This document shows positions 36,690 through 45,885 of a stretch of 64,000 nucleotides of DNA, piece after piece. How positions within the stretch are numbered: position 1 is the stretch's first letter; each line of letters begins with the position of its first letter. The stretch comes from Herminiimonas arsenicoxydans. Lineage in GTDB: Bacteria > Pseudomonadota > Gammaproteobacteria > Burkholderiales > Burkholderiaceae_D. A program made the position numbers and the translations under genes. The notes beneath the pieces were generated by a model. That model saw nothing but the letters and a program-made list of their open reading frames with translations, had not been told where the DNA came from and did not search any database. The stretch covers positions 372,001-436,000 of the forward strand of contig CU207211.1 of assembly GCA_000026125.1 (NCBI GenBank), written 5' to 3'.

Positions 36690-38726
36690 TCATGCGCGAT
36701 CTGCACGCATTGTCGTGGCGATCAAATTATTTTGCAACGCCGGTAGTGAAAAACGGAAAATCGTACCACCGCCGCGATTATCCACATGCGTGAGGGTACC
36801 ACCGTGGAATTCAATCGCCGTGCGACAGATGCTCAAGCCCATGCCCATGCCGTCCGCCTTGGTTGAAAAGAACGGCGAGTACAGGCGCTCAGCTACCTCC
36901 GATGCAATGCCGTGACCCTGGTCGCTGATCGAAACAACTACATTGCGCGGCGTTGCCGGATCGATCGCGGCAGCGATGCGCAAGATCCGTTTTTCCGGCG
37001 CTACGCTTTGCATGGACTCGATACCGTTGCGTGTCAGATTCAGCAATACCTGTTCGAGCAGCACCTGATCGGCCAATACGGCCGGCAAGGCGGCGGGAAT
37101 ATCGACCTTGATGGTGACAAAATATTGCTGCGCCTGCAGTTCGACCAGCGGTGTCACACTACCTATCAGTTCGGAGATGCTGATGGCGGTACGCATCGGT
37201 TCGCGTTTTTTGACGAAGGTGTGTACGCTGCGGATGATCTGGCCGGCGCGTTGTGCCTGCGCATTGGCCTTTTCCAGTGCCTGCGTCAGCATCTCGATAT
37301 TGATCGTCGCCTCTTTGGGCTGTTCGCTTGCCAGCAAATTCAAGGCGCCGGTGGTGTAACTGGAAATCGCTGCCAGCGGCTGATTCAATTCGTGGGCCAG
37401 CGTCGAGGCAATTTCACCCATCGTGGCCAGACGCGCGCTGGCTTGCAGTTTTTCCTGTTGCTGGCGGTTCAGGTCTTCCACGCGTTTGCGATCCGAAATG
37501 TCGAGGATGGAACCCATCCAGCCGGTTTGCTTGCCTGTATCGTCCACCAGCGGTGATTCAAAAATCAGCACCGGAATACGACGGCCGTCGGCATGCTGGA
37601 AAATGGTTTCAAATCCCTGTGGTGTGACGGTGCCGGCGACGACGTGCGAAAAACGCCGCTGATATTCGCTCATTGCTTCCGGCGCCCAGTACGGCATGGG
37701 CGGCAGGTGACCGACGATCTCTTCTGCAGCAATTCCTACCATCTGCGAAAAAGCCGGATTCACGTAAGTCACGCGGCCATCCAGATCGCGCGCGCGCAAG
37801 CCGGTGATCAGCGAGTTTTCCATCGCGGTACGAAACGCGATCTGTTCGCGCAAGGCGGTTTCCGCTGCGAGACGGCGATTGATGTCGCGCCACAGGGCGG
37901 TCAGACTCCATGTCAGCCCGAGCGCCAGCAGGATGACGGTATCGACCAGCAGGCTGGGCAGCAGTTTGGGCGCACTCTTGGTGCTGTTGGTGCTCAGTTG
38001 CAGGGACACGCCAGACAGATTGAGTGCCCGTCTGTGCGTGTACACGCCGCGGCCGGCGCCGCCTGAGGCGCGTTTGTGAATGATCGTGTCGTTGATGTCG
38101 GTCAGTGCAATTTCATTGTCTTGTGCGAACCACCACGGCACCATGTCGTCCAGTATGCTGGACGCCAGATAACTGGCGATGATGCTGCCGGTGTATTTGT
38201 TGTCGACAAACAGCGGCACGTGATAGTCGAACATGACCGGGCCGCTGATATCTGCCGCAGGCTGGCTATACATGGGAGTTTGTGTTGCACGCGCACGTTC
38301 GTCCGCTCTTTTCGATGGCGCCGACAATTCATTTTTTGTGATCAGGGTTTCATCGGTGGACGTGATCAGCTTGCCGTTTGCATCGAGCTCGATGATGCGG
38401 TGGATTTCATGATTGTTGCGAATCAGGTTGGCCATGCGTTCCTGCAGGCGGGGGCCGTTGAGATAGCCGGTAATGATTTCCGACGCCATCAGGTTCAGAC
38501 TTTCTTCATTGCGCTGGAGCTGGAAGCGGATAGTCTGTTCGACCCACAAGGAGTCGGCAATCAATTGCTCCTGACGTTCGCTGGCTTCCTGCTGCTTTTC
38601 GTGCAGCGGCAACCAGATCAGGGTGGTCAGGAACAAGCCCGCCAGCATCAGCGGGATGAGCCAGCGCCACGCCTGTTTGCGGCTGGGGAAGCCGAAGCTG
38701 GCTGCGCGGGAGGGGTTTGATATCAT
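36690..38726 (-). CDS. PAS-domain sensor histidine kinase, DctS/FixL-like
   Basis: A 678-residue membrane kinase. A first membrane helix at about 22-42 and a second at about 262-285 enclose a ~220-residue periplasmic sensor. Then follow a PAS/PAC unit (~300-420; GRVTYVNPAFSQMVG, GWMGSILDISDRK), HisKA with the phospho-His in STLAHELNQPLAAISSY, and a HATPase domain with SDQGHGIASEVAERLYSPFF. It likely signals to the FixJ-type regulator downstream. A TRAP binding-protein gene diverges from it about 210 bp upstream, as in DctS-controlled dicarboxylate systems. Confidence 0.92.
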   Translation of the reverse strand: MISNPSRAASFGFPSRKQAWRWLIPLMLAGLFLTTLIWLPLHEKQQEASERQEQLIADSLWVEQTIRFQLQRNEESLNLMASEIITGYLNGPRLQERMANLIRNNHEIHRIIELDANGKLITSTDETLITKNELSAPSKRADERARATQTPMYSQPAADISGPVMFDYHVPLFVDNKYTGSIIASYLASSILDDMVPWWFAQDNEIALTDINDTIIHKRASGGAGRGVYTHRRALNLSGVSLQLSTNSTKSAPKLLPSLLVDTVILLALGLTWSLTALWRDINRRLAAETALREQIAFRTAMENSLITGLRARDLDGRVTYVNPAFSQMVGIAAEEIVGHLPPMPYWAPEAMSEYQRRFSHVVAGTVTPQGFETIFQHADGRRIPVLIFESPLVDDTGKQTGWMGSILDISDRKRVEDLNRQQQEKLQASARLATMGEIASTLAHELNQPLAAISSYTTGALNLLASEQPKEATINIEMLTQALEKANAQAQRAGQIIRSVHTFVKKREPMRTAISISELIGSVTPLVELQAQQYFVTIKVDIPAALPAVLADQVLLEQVLLNLTRNGIESMQSVAPEKRILRIAAAIDPATPRNVVVSISDQGHGIASEVAERLYSPFFSTKADGMGMGLSICRTAIEFHGGTLTHVDNRGGGTIFRFSLPALQNNLIATTMRADRA

Positions 38727-38938
38727 AAATAGCTAATGGAAAACCCGTCTGTCAAAATGCCGGCGACGGATAGTCGTGAATCTTCATGTAATAGATGTGG
38801 CATGCTAAGCAACAAGACTGCGGTTCTCGATGCAGTCGGCCTGTTCCTGCGTCGTGGTGCGGTTATCCACACTTGCGGAAAATTGAATGACTGCGCATAG
38901 TAACGCCAAAATCAAAATTGTAATTTCCCGACTGCGCA

Positions 38939-39958
38939 ATGAAAATAGCAATAAAAATACATTTGTTTCTGCTTGCCCTGGCATTGTCGACGGCAGGCAC
39001 AATTGTATCTGCGCAAGCGACAACTGTAATCAAATTCAGCCATGTTGCCGGCAGCGATACTCCCAAGGGGCGTGCGGCCTTGCATTTCAAGGAATTGCTG
39101 GAAGAGAGCAGCCGGGGGCGTATCCGTGTCGATGTCTATCCAAATAATCAACTGTATAAAGAGTCGGACGAATTGGAAGCGCTGCAGTTGGGGGCAGTAC
39201 AGATGGTGGCGCCTTCGCTGGCCAAGCTGGCCCAATTCGGCGCGCAGGATTTTGAAGTGTTCGATTTGCCGTATCTGTTTGCCAACAAGGATGCCGTCGC
39301 GCGGGTGACCGAGGGAATCTTAGGCAAGGCGCTGCTGAAAAGGCTGGATTCCAAAGGCATGGTCGGACTGGCATATTGGGACAATGGCTTCAAAATCATG
39401 TCGGCCAACAAGCCGCTGAAGATGCCTGCCGACTTTGTCGGCATGAAAATGCGTGTGCATTCTTCGCCAGTGCTGGAAAGCCAGATGAGAGCGCTGGGCG
39501 CGATTCCGCAGATCATGGATGCGAATGAAGTGTATTTCGCATTGCGCAGCGGTGTCATCGATGGTCTGGAAAGCGCGCCGCTTAATTTTTACGCCAGAAA
39601 ACTCTATGACGTGCAAAGCCATATAACGGTATCGAATCATGGTTATCTGGGTAGTGCGGTCATTGTTAATAAAAAATTCTGGGATGGTTTGCCATTCGAT
39701 TTGCGCAAGATGATCGATGATGCAATGCAGGCAGCAACTACTTACGGCAATACTCTGGCCGCAAAGGAAAACGAAGCTGCGCTCGAATTGATCCGAAAAA
39801 CCAGAAAAACGACGATATATGTGTTAACCGACAAGGAAAGTGCCGCTTGGCACCAGGCCTTGTTACCGGTACGCAAAGACCTTGAGGAAAGAATCGGCAA
39901 GGCGGTCGTGATGACGGTTGCCAAGGAAGCTGATGGGCGACGTATGGGTGGACGTTGA
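38939..39958 (+). CDS. TRAP transporter substrate-binding protein, DctP family
   Basis: A 339-residue periplasmic binding protein with a signal peptide (IHLFLLALALSTAGTIVSA). The mature protein begins ATTVIKFSHVAG and has the TRAP signature segments GRIRVDVYPNNQLYKES and MRVHSSPVLESQMRALG (with the conserved carboxylate-binding Arg). ADP ligand is probably a C4-dicarboxylate or related acid. No DctQ or DctM membrane gene follows; the next genes are a Tct-type system. It may serve a remote TRAP permease or act as a sensor for the divergent kinase. Confidence 0.9.
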   Translation: MKIAIKIHLFLLALALSTAGTIVSAQATTVIKFSHVAGSDTPKGRAALHFKELLEESSRGRIRVDVYPNNQLYKESDELEALQLGAVQMVAPSLAKLAQFGAQDFEVFDLPYLFANKDAVARVTEGILGKALLKRLDSKGMVGLAYWDNGFKIMSANKPLKMPADFVGMKMRVHSSPVLESQMRALGAIPQIMDANEVYFALRSGVIDGLESAPLNFYARKLYDVQSHITVSNHGYLGSAVIVNKKFWDGLPFDLRKMIDDAMQAATTYGNTLAAKENEAALELIRKTRKTTIYVLTDKESAAWHQALLPVRKDLEERIGKAVVMTVAKEADGRRMGGR

Positions 39959-40316
39959 TGCATCCGGTTGCGTGAATCAGATTTTTTGTATCCGAACGTA
40001 GACGCTAATTTCTCTTCCAGTCCTGTTTTTACAATTTAGTTCCACCATCAATTAATCTTTCTTGCGGCGATTAGATAAAATCGTTTAGTCTTGTGCGCGC
40101 AAGGCTGGTGAAAGGTTTGCGCATTAGGATGTACCTTCCACTCTTCGGGAGCCGGGTAGCCAAAATAAGGGTGTGCGGCAAACAAGACGGGTTTCGTCAA
40201 ATGAGCTGGTATCTCTTTTTTTGCGGTTTTGATAGGATGTGCTGGCAATACGATTGCAGGTTCATGCATATCGATTATGGTTTTTACAATAATGATTAAA
40301 TCAGGAGACGAATCAC
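39959..40316. other. Intergenic region, no supported gene
   Basis: A 358-bp interval between dctP-like and tctC-like genes. It contains A/T-rich stretches that probably hold the tctC promoter and a good ribosome binding site (AGGAGA) before 40317. Open frames of about 70 codons on both strands look accidental. Confidence 0.4.
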
Positions 40317-41294
40317 ATGGGTACTAAATTTCTGAAAACGATTGTCGGGCTTGCCTTGTGCGCCAGCTCATTCGCCTACGCTGATGCAGCTTACCCAAAC
40401 AAAACCATCACGATGGTAGTGCCGTTTGCGGCCGGTGGACCGACTGATACGGTAGCGCGTCTGGTTGCGCAATCCATGACAGGAACGCTGAAGCAAACAG
40501 TTATTGTTGAAAACGTTGGTGGTGCAGGCGGCACGATAGGCGCAGCACGCGTTGCAAAATCCGCACCGGATGGCTATACCGTATTTTTGCATCACATCGG
40601 TCAATCGACCGCACCTACCCTGTACCGCAAGCTGAGCTATAACGCGGTTGACGATTTTGAACCGGTTGGCCTGATCACCGACGTGCCGATGACTTTCATT
40701 GCGCGCGGCGACTTTCCTGCCAAGGATTTCAAGGAATTCGTGGCGTATGTAAAAGCCAACAAGAGCAAGGTAACTTATGCCAATGCAGGCGTTGGTTCGG
40801 CTTCCCATCTGTGCGGCATGTTGTTCATGACGGCGATTGATACCGAGTTGACTACCGTGCCTTACAAAGGCACCGGCCCTGCGATGAACGATTTGCTCGG
40901 CGGCCAGGTTGATTTCATGTGTGATCAAACCACCAATACAACGAGCCAGATCAAGGGCGGCAAAGTCAAGGCTTATGCGGTGACAACGAAAACACGCGTT
41001 CCTTCCCTGCCAAATATCCCTACTGCGGCAGAAGCAGGTTTGCCTGGTTTTGAAGTAGCAGTCTGGCATGGTCTGTACGCACCAAAAGGCACACCTAAGC
41101 CAGTGATCCAAAAGCTGGAAGCAGCATTGCAAATCGCACTGAAAGATCCAACGGTCAAGCAACGTTTTGCGGATCTGGGCACTGAGCCGGTGAGCAGTGA
41201 TCGTGCGACGCCGGAAGCTCTGCGCGCATTCCTGAAATCGGAAATCGCGAAGTGGGCGCCTATCATCAAGAAGGCCGGCGTTTACGCGGATTAA
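40317..41294 (+). CDS. tctC: Tripartite tricarboxylate transporter binding protein (Bug/TctC)
   Basis: A 325-residue periplasmic Bug-family protein. The signal peptide ends SSFAYADA. The mature protein starts YPNKTITMVVPFAAGGPTD, the standard Bug N-terminus, and has NVGGAGGTIGAARVAKSAPDG and MNDLLGGQVDFMCDQ. It would deliver a carboxylate to the TctB/TctA membrane proteins encoded downstream. An intrinsic terminator between tctC and tctB may set the binding protein at a higher level than the membrane parts. Confidence 0.93.
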   Translation: MGTKFLKTIVGLALCASSFAYADAAYPNKTITMVVPFAAGGPTDTVARLVAQSMTGTLKQTVIVENVGGAGGTIGAARVAKSAPDGYTVFLHHIGQSTAPTLYRKLSYNAVDDFEPVGLITDVPMTFIARGDFPAKDFKEFVAYVKANKSKVTYANAGVGSASHLCGMLFMTAIDTELTTVPYKGTGPAMNDLLGGQVDFMCDQTTNTTSQIKGGKVKAYAVTTKTRVPSLPNIPTAAEAGLPGFEVAVWHGLYAPKGTPKPVIQKLEAALQIALKDPTVKQRFADLGTEPVSSDRATPEALRAFLKSEIAKWAPIIKKAGVYAD

Positions 41295-41330
41295 TCACTG
41301 TTCGCAATGTTGTGAATGATGGGTGTAATC

Positions 41331-41360
41331 AATGACGAGATGCGCAGGCATCTCGTCATT
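41331..41360 (+). terminator. Intercistronic terminator between tctC and tctB
   Basis: A perfect 13-bp stem (41331-41343 with 41348-41360) around the loop GCAG, ending in TTTT. It lies 37 bp after the tctC stop and can act as a partial terminator or 3'-end stabiliser of tctC mRNA. Confidence 0.8.
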
Positions 41361-41475
41361 TTGAATATGGGCCGACAATTTATTGACGGTTTTAGTTTGA
41401 CGTAACATTCTGTATTTGCCCGGCGCCTGAAAGTCAGCGTGTCGAGTCATCAAGTTTCAAGAGAAGGGGAACACC

Positions 41476-41937
41476 TTGCCATCATTTATTCGACATCCCA
41501 AGGATTTTTGGACCGGGATTATTTTTCTATGCATCGGCTTGGCCGCGATTATTATCGGTCGTGATTACTCGATGGGTACCGCTGGCAAAATGGGCCCGGC
41601 CTATTTTCCGACCATTCTGGGTGGCTTGCTCGCATTGATCGGTTTGGTGGCTGTGGGACGTTCTTTTTTCATTGAAGGTGAGCCGATTGGTAAATTCGCC
41701 GTCAAGGAACTGGTCCTGATCCTGACTGGCGTCTTGCTGTTCGGTTTTACGATACGTGGCGGCGGCCTGGTGCTCGCAGTTTTCTCCGTCATTCTGTTCA
41801 GCGCGTTCGCCAGCACCAAATTCAAATGGACGCATGGGGTCGCACTGGCGGCCGGGATGACGGCATTTGCAGTGTTGGTTTTCGTCAAATTGCTCGGCTT
41901 GCCGATTGCGATTTTTGGCCCATGGTTTGGCGGTTGA
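41476..41937 (+). CDS. tctB: Tripartite tricarboxylate transporter small membrane protein
   Basis: A 153-residue protein with four hydrophobic spans (for example GIIFLCIGLAAIIIGRDY and FPTILGGLLALIGLVAVG), the TctB pattern. The start is a TTG preceded by AGAGAAGGGG, the only good initiation signal at this position. It is followed by tctA after 13 bp. Small accessory subunit of the secondary transporter. Confidence 0.88.
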   Translation: MPSFIRHPKDFWTGIIFLCIGLAAIIIGRDYSMGTAGKMGPAYFPTILGGLLALIGLVAVGRSFFIEGEPIGKFAVKELVLILTGVLLFGFTIRGGGLVLAVFSVILFSAFASTKFKWTHGVALAAGMTAFAVLVFVKLLGLPIAIFGPWFGG

Positions 41938-41950
41938 GAAGGTACTGATA

Positions 41951-43453
41951 ATGGAATTATTCGCTAATTTGGGACTGGGATTCGAGACTGCCTTGACCCT
42001 GCAGAATTTGATGTACTGCTTGATCGGGGTTTTTCTGGGTACGGCAGTGGGCGTCTTGCCTGGCCTCGGTCCGGTTGCCACGATTGCCATGCTGTTGCCG
42101 GCAACGTTCGCACTGCCGCCGATTGCGGCTTTGATCATGCTGGCCGGTATTTATTACGGTGCGCAATACGGCGGCTCTACTACTGCGATTCTGGTGAATC
42201 TGCCGGGAGAGTCATCCTCGGTGGTGACGGCAATTGATGGCTACCAGATGGCGCGACAGGGCAATGCCGGTAAAGCCCTGGCAACGGCTGCGATCGGTTC
42301 GTTTTTCGCCGGTACCGTGGCGACCATTTTGCTTGCGCTGTTTGCACCGCCGCTGGCCGAACTGGCCTTGAAATTCGGTCCGGCCGAATATTTCTCCCTG
42401 ATGGTGCTGGGTCTGGTGGCATCGGTGGTGCTGGCCAGTGGTTCGCTGCTCAATGCAATTGGCATGGTGATTCTCGGTTTGCTGCTGGGCCTGGTTGGTT
42501 CGGACGTGAACTCCGGTGCAGCTCGCTACACTTTTGATATGCCTGAGCTGGCAGATGGCATCAACTTTGTGATCGTAGCCATGGGCATGTTCGGCATCGG
42601 TGAAATCGTTCGTAACCTCGAGCATGAGGAATCGCGCACCTTGGTCATGAAAAAGGTATCCGGCCTGATGCTGACCAAGGATGACTTGAAGCGCATCATC
42701 GCGCCTATCCTGCGCGGTACCGTGCTTGGCTCTGCACTGGGCATTCTGCCTGGCGGCGGCGCCATGCTGGCGTCGTTTGCAGCGTATTCGATCGAAAAAA
42801 AGGTTTCGAAGAATTCGGCGCAGTTCGGCAAGGGGGCAATCGAAGGTGTTGCGGCGCCGGAGTCTGCCAATAATGCTGGCGCGCAAACCTCGTTCATTCC
42901 AATGCTGACTCTGGGTATTCCATCCAACCCGGTGATGGCGCTGATGATAGGCGCGATGATCATTCAGGGCATTCAGCCCGGTCCTGCAGTCATGACCGAA
43001 CAGCCGACGCTGTTCTGGGGCTTGATTGCCTCGATGTGGATAGGCAACTTTTTCCTGATTGTGCTGAATTTGCCGATGATCGGTTTGTGGGTACGCATGA
43101 TTACTGTGCCTTACCACCATCTGTTCCCGGCCATTCTGATGTTTTGCGCAATTGGCGTATTCAGTTTGAATAACAGTGATTTCGATATTTATCTGATGGC
43201 CTTATTCGGATTGTTCGGTTATATTTGTGCCAAGCTTGAAGCCGAGCCGGCTCCGATGCTGCTGGGTTTTATCATCGGACCGATGATGGAAGAATATCTG
43301 CGTCGCGCCTTGCTGCTGTCGCGTAGCGATCCGATGGTGTTCTTGAACCGTCCGATCAGTGCCACGATGCTGGCTGTTGCAGTGTTGGCATTGGTCGCAG
43401 TGCTGTTGCCTGCATTGCGCAAAAAACGTGAGGAAGCATTCAAAGAAGAATAA
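41951..43453 (+). CDS. tctA: Tripartite tricarboxylate transporter large permease
   Basis: A 501-residue, roughly 11-12-span inner-membrane permease. Signatures are GVLPGLGPVATIAMLLP near the N-terminus, YYGAQYGGSTTAILVNLPGE and GILPGGGAMLASFAAYS, followed by APESANNAGAQTSFIPMLTLG. These are the conserved pore motifs of TctA. The ATG at 41951 is preferred over an upstream in-frame ATG that would lie inside tctB. A strong terminator follows at 43577. Confidence 0.95.
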   Translation: MELFANLGLGFETALTLQNLMYCLIGVFLGTAVGVLPGLGPVATIAMLLPATFALPPIAALIMLAGIYYGAQYGGSTTAILVNLPGESSSVVTAIDGYQMARQGNAGKALATAAIGSFFAGTVATILLALFAPPLAELALKFGPAEYFSLMVLGLVASVVLASGSLLNAIGMVILGLLLGLVGSDVNSGAARYTFDMPELADGINFVIVAMGMFGIGEIVRNLEHEESRTLVMKKVSGLMLTKDDLKRIIAPILRGTVLGSALGILPGGGAMLASFAAYSIEKKVSKNSAQFGKGAIEGVAAPESANNAGAQTSFIPMLTLGIPSNPVMALMIGAMIIQGIQPGPAVMTEQPTLFWGLIASMWIGNFFLIVLNLPMIGLWVRMITVPYHHLFPAILMFCAIGVFSLNNSDFDIYLMALFGLFGYICAKLEAEPAPMLLGFIIGPMMEEYLRRALLLSRSDPMVFLNRPISATMLAVAVLALVAVLLPALRKKREEAFKEE

Positions 43454-43576
43454 AGGCTTGGTACGCTGCTTTCCGTCAGGGTTGGCGGCAGTACCAGTAA
43501 GCTGAGGAGACTTGTGTTTCACAGAAGCTGTTGATGATGACATGATCAAACAGCCGGAAATACTCAAGTAAAATTC

Positions 43577-43604
43577 AAGGCGTGCCGCAAGGCACGCCTT
43601 TTTT
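43577..43604 (+). terminator. Terminator after tctA
   Basis: A perfect 10-bp GC-rich stem (43577-43586 with 43591-43600) around a GCAA tetraloop, followed by a run of T. It closes the tct operon. Confidence 0.92.
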
Positions 43605-43703
43605 ATTGTCCCCCTCAAATGATGTTTGATTGCGCAGTATTTGCATGACTAAAAGTGTGTCTTTTGCTCTTTTCTTTAGTAACGATTCATTGCGGATAAG
43701 TGC

Positions 43704-43732
43704 TTGATTTCCCATGGATTGATTTTTATAAT
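43704..43732 (+). promoter_or_regulatory. Sigma-70 promoter of a candidate small RNA
   Basis: TTGATT at 43704-43709 and a perfect TATAAT at 43727-43732, separated by exactly 17 bp. Transcription should start near 43739. No ribosome binding site or gene starts within the next 195 bp before a terminator. Confidence 0.65.
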
Positions 43733-43738
43733 GAGTCC

Positions 43739-43936
43739 GGTTTTACTGCCCTGGTCTGCGATAGGGTGCAGTGCTCAGCGTCATGGAATGGTTGCAGGGG
43801 GAACATACATACACACGGCATTGATGTCGGTTAGCAGGGGAGACCTGTATCAATAAAAACTGTGATAGCGCAGCTATATGCGGTTTGGGGTACAGCAGCA
43901 GTATTTGAGGGCGCATCGCGAGATGCGCCTTTTTTG
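43739..43936 (+). ncRNA. Candidate small RNA of about 195 nt
   Basis: Bounded by the sigma-70 promoter above and an intrinsic terminator (8-bp stem 43910-43917 with 43922-43929, then T6). Near the ends, TACTGC after the predicted start can pair with GCAGTA at about 43896-43902, closing the molecule. Inside are hairpins such as ATAGC/GCTAT and CAGG/CCTG. Size and end-pairing recall 6S RNA, but I do not see the conserved 6S bubble sequences, so the family is open. The ogt gene starts only after the terminator. Confidence 0.5.
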
Positions 43937-43979
43937 TTTTATGCTCTGTATTTGTATAAATGTCTTTAGGCTGCATGCA

Positions 43980-44477
43980 ATGAAACAGACTTCCTCCTCG
44001 TCCCTGTTTTCCGCCATCGTTGAAGCATCGTTCGGTGCGATAGGCATACGCACCGAAGACCGCGTTGTGCGCGAGCTGGTGTATCTGCCTGCAAGTTTTC
44101 ACGGCAAGGATGCGATTGATCCCGTTGCGCAAAAAGCAGCAGTGCAGGTTGAGCGCTATCTGAGCGATCCCGATTTTCATTTCGATTTGCCGCTGGCGCC
44201 GATAGGTACGCCTTTCCAGCAAAAGGTATGGGCGGCGATTGGCGAAATTCCGCGCGGCAAGGTGCTTACCTATGGCGATATCGCACGGCGCGTGCAATCT
44301 GCACCGCGTGCGGTAGGGCAGGCTTGCGGTGCCAACTGGTTTCCGCTGGTGATTCCGTGTCATCGCGTTACTGCGGCAACAGGGCTGGGCGGTTTCTCGC
44401 ATCATGATGATGAGACCGGATTTCATGTGGGTGTGAAACGATGGTTGCTCGCGCACGAAAAGGTCGCGGGCTATTGA
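43980..44477 (+). CDS. ogt: Methylated-DNA--[protein]-cysteine S-methyltransferase
   Basis: A 165-residue DNA repair protein that removes O6-alkyl groups from guanine by transfer to its own Cys. The active site is IPCHRV in NWFPLVIPCHRVTAATG, and the DNA-binding wing GTPFQQKVWAAIGEIPRGKV matches the family. The upstream part of the open frame runs through the terminator at 43910-43936 and is excluded. The stop codon overlaps a possible ATG of the recombinase gene. Confidence 0.94.
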   Translation: MKQTSSSSLFSAIVEASFGAIGIRTEDRVVRELVYLPASFHGKDAIDPVAQKAAVQVERYLSDPDFHFDLPLAPIGTPFQQKVWAAIGEIPRGKVLTYGDIARRVQSAPRAVGQACGANWFPLVIPCHRVTAATGLGGFSHHDDETGFHVGVKRWLLAHEKVAGY

Positions 44478-44488
44478 TGGGCAGATCG

Positions 44489-45418
44489 ATGAACAAGGTG
44501 GCGAAAGTTGCGGCGGATACCGATGCCCTGCCCAGTCAGGCCCAGATCGACGAATTCTGCGACACCCTGTGGCTGGAAGACGGGCTGGCAAAGAATTCGC
44601 TTGAGGCATATCGCCGCGACTTGCGCCTGTTTGCTGTCTGGCTGCAAGCCGAGCGCGGCAAGACTTTGCTGGCTGCGCATGCGGACGATGTGAATGCGTA
44701 TTTTTTCGCACGTCATGAAGTCACCAAGGCAACTTCATCCAATCGCCGGCTGGCCGTGCTCAAGCGCTTTTATCAATTGGCTCTGCGGCAAAACAGGATC
44801 AGCGACGACCCTTGCCTGAAAATGCGTTCGGCCAAACAGCCGCTGCGCATACCGAAAACACTATCGGAAGCGCAGGTGGAGGCATTGCTGGCAGCACCGG
44901 ATGTGACGACGCCACTGGGCTTGCGCGACCGCACGATGCTGGAGCTGATGTATGCCAGCGGCTTGCGTGTCACGGAACTGGTGTTGTTGAAGTCGATAGA
45001 AGTCGGGATGAATGAAGGCGTCTTGCGCATTACCGGCAAAGGCGGGAAAACGCGCCTGGTACCGTTCGGTGAGGAAGCACGGGTATGGATAGAGCGTTAT
45101 CTGAAAGAAGCGCGTCCGTTGATTCTGGATGGGCAGATCGATGATGCCCTGTTCGTCACGGCTCGTGGCGCGGCGATGACGCGGCAGATGTTCTGGACGC
45201 TGATCAAGAAACACGCGGCAGCCGCTGAAATCAATGCGCCGCTATCGCCGCATACCCTGCGCCACGCTTTCGCCACGCATCTGCTGAACCATGGTGCCGA
45301 TTTGCGGGTGGTCCAGATGCTGCTCGGTCACTCCGATATTTCGACCACGCAAATTTATACGCACGTCGCGCGTGAACGCCTGAAGCACCTGCATCAGATC
45401 CATCATCCGCGAGGCTAA
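44489..45418 (+). CDS. xerD: Tyrosine recombinase XerD
   Basis: A 309-residue recombinase of the chromosome-dimer resolution system. The N-terminal SAM-like domain has GLAKNSLEAYRRDLRLFAVWL. The catalytic residues are Arg in YASGLRVTELV, Lys in ITGKGGKTRLVP, the pair HTLRHAFATHLL, His in LLGHSDISTTQ and Tyr in IYTHVARERL. XerD is preferred over XerC from its length and the DISTTQIYTHV box. A start at 44477 (MGRSMNKV, overlapping ogt) is an alternative. Gene synteny with ogt suggests a co-transcribed pair. Confidence 0.93.
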   Translation: MNKVAKVAADTDALPSQAQIDEFCDTLWLEDGLAKNSLEAYRRDLRLFAVWLQAERGKTLLAAHADDVNAYFFARHEVTKATSSNRRLAVLKRFYQLALRQNRISDDPCLKMRSAKQPLRIPKTLSEAQVEALLAAPDVTTPLGLRDRTMLELMYASGLRVTELVLLKSIEVGMNEGVLRITGKGGKTRLVPFGEEARVWIERYLKEARPLILDGQIDDALFVTARGAAMTRQMFWTLIKKHAAAAEINAPLSPHTLRHAFATHLLNHGADLRVVQMLLGHSDISTTQIYTHVARERLKHLHQIHHPRG

Positions 45419-45676
45419 GCCATTCAATTTTTTACGGCTCAAACAATTTTATTGCGTAGAAGAATGAATCTGTGCCGAATTGATGACTTTTAATTGCTTT
45501 TCGGAGATATTTGCATGCCGTTGCAGTGAGCATATTCTGTCTGTTTTTAGACGCGAAAGGTGATGGCATGCTAGCATTCGTCCCATTGACGGTGCATGAT
45601 CGCGGCAAGGATGCTGGAAGCAACGCGCGCACCTGTCTTCCATCTTAAACAGAACATCTACTCAAAGAGTGATCCC

Positions 45677-45856
45677 TTGGCCAAACCTAATTTTCAGTAT
45701 GAAAAGCGTCAAAAAGAGCTGGAAAAGAAAAGAAAAAAAGAAGAGAAGTTGAAGCGCAAGCTCGAAAAAGGAAATTCGCCTGACGACGGCACCGAAGCAT
45801 CAGAAGCCGATGCGGATGGTGCGGAAGCGAATGACGCCGATCCTTCCGCGACTTGA
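45677..45856 (+). CDS. Small charged coiled-coil protein
   Basis: A 59-residue protein starting at a TTG with AAGAG seven bases upstream. It reads LAKPNFQYEKRQKELEKKRK, then an almost uninterrupted Lys/Glu helix, and finally an acidic Asp/Ala/Glu tail. Similar short proteins occur in many Burkholderiales next to housekeeping genes, with no known role. An ATG 81 bp upstream in the same frame lacks a ribosome site. Confidence 0.7.
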   Translation: MAKPNFQYEKRQKELEKKRKKEEKLKRKLEKGNSPDDGTEASEADADGAEANDADPSAT

Positions 45857-45885
45857 CGCTTTCTGATTTCCAGTTAGCGCACGAC

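Noticed and set aside
42212..43120. A 302-codon minus-strand frame
   Set aside because: Antisense shadow of tctA; His/Gln/Arg-rich product without motifs.
43739..43936. Assignment of the candidate RNA as 6S RNA
   Set aside because: Size and end-pairing fit, but the conserved internal sequences of 6S RNA could not be identified by eye, so only a generic ncRNA is reported.
43743..44711. A 322-codon minus-strand frame
   Set aside because: It runs antisense through the candidate small RNA, ogt and the start of xerD and has no recognisable content.
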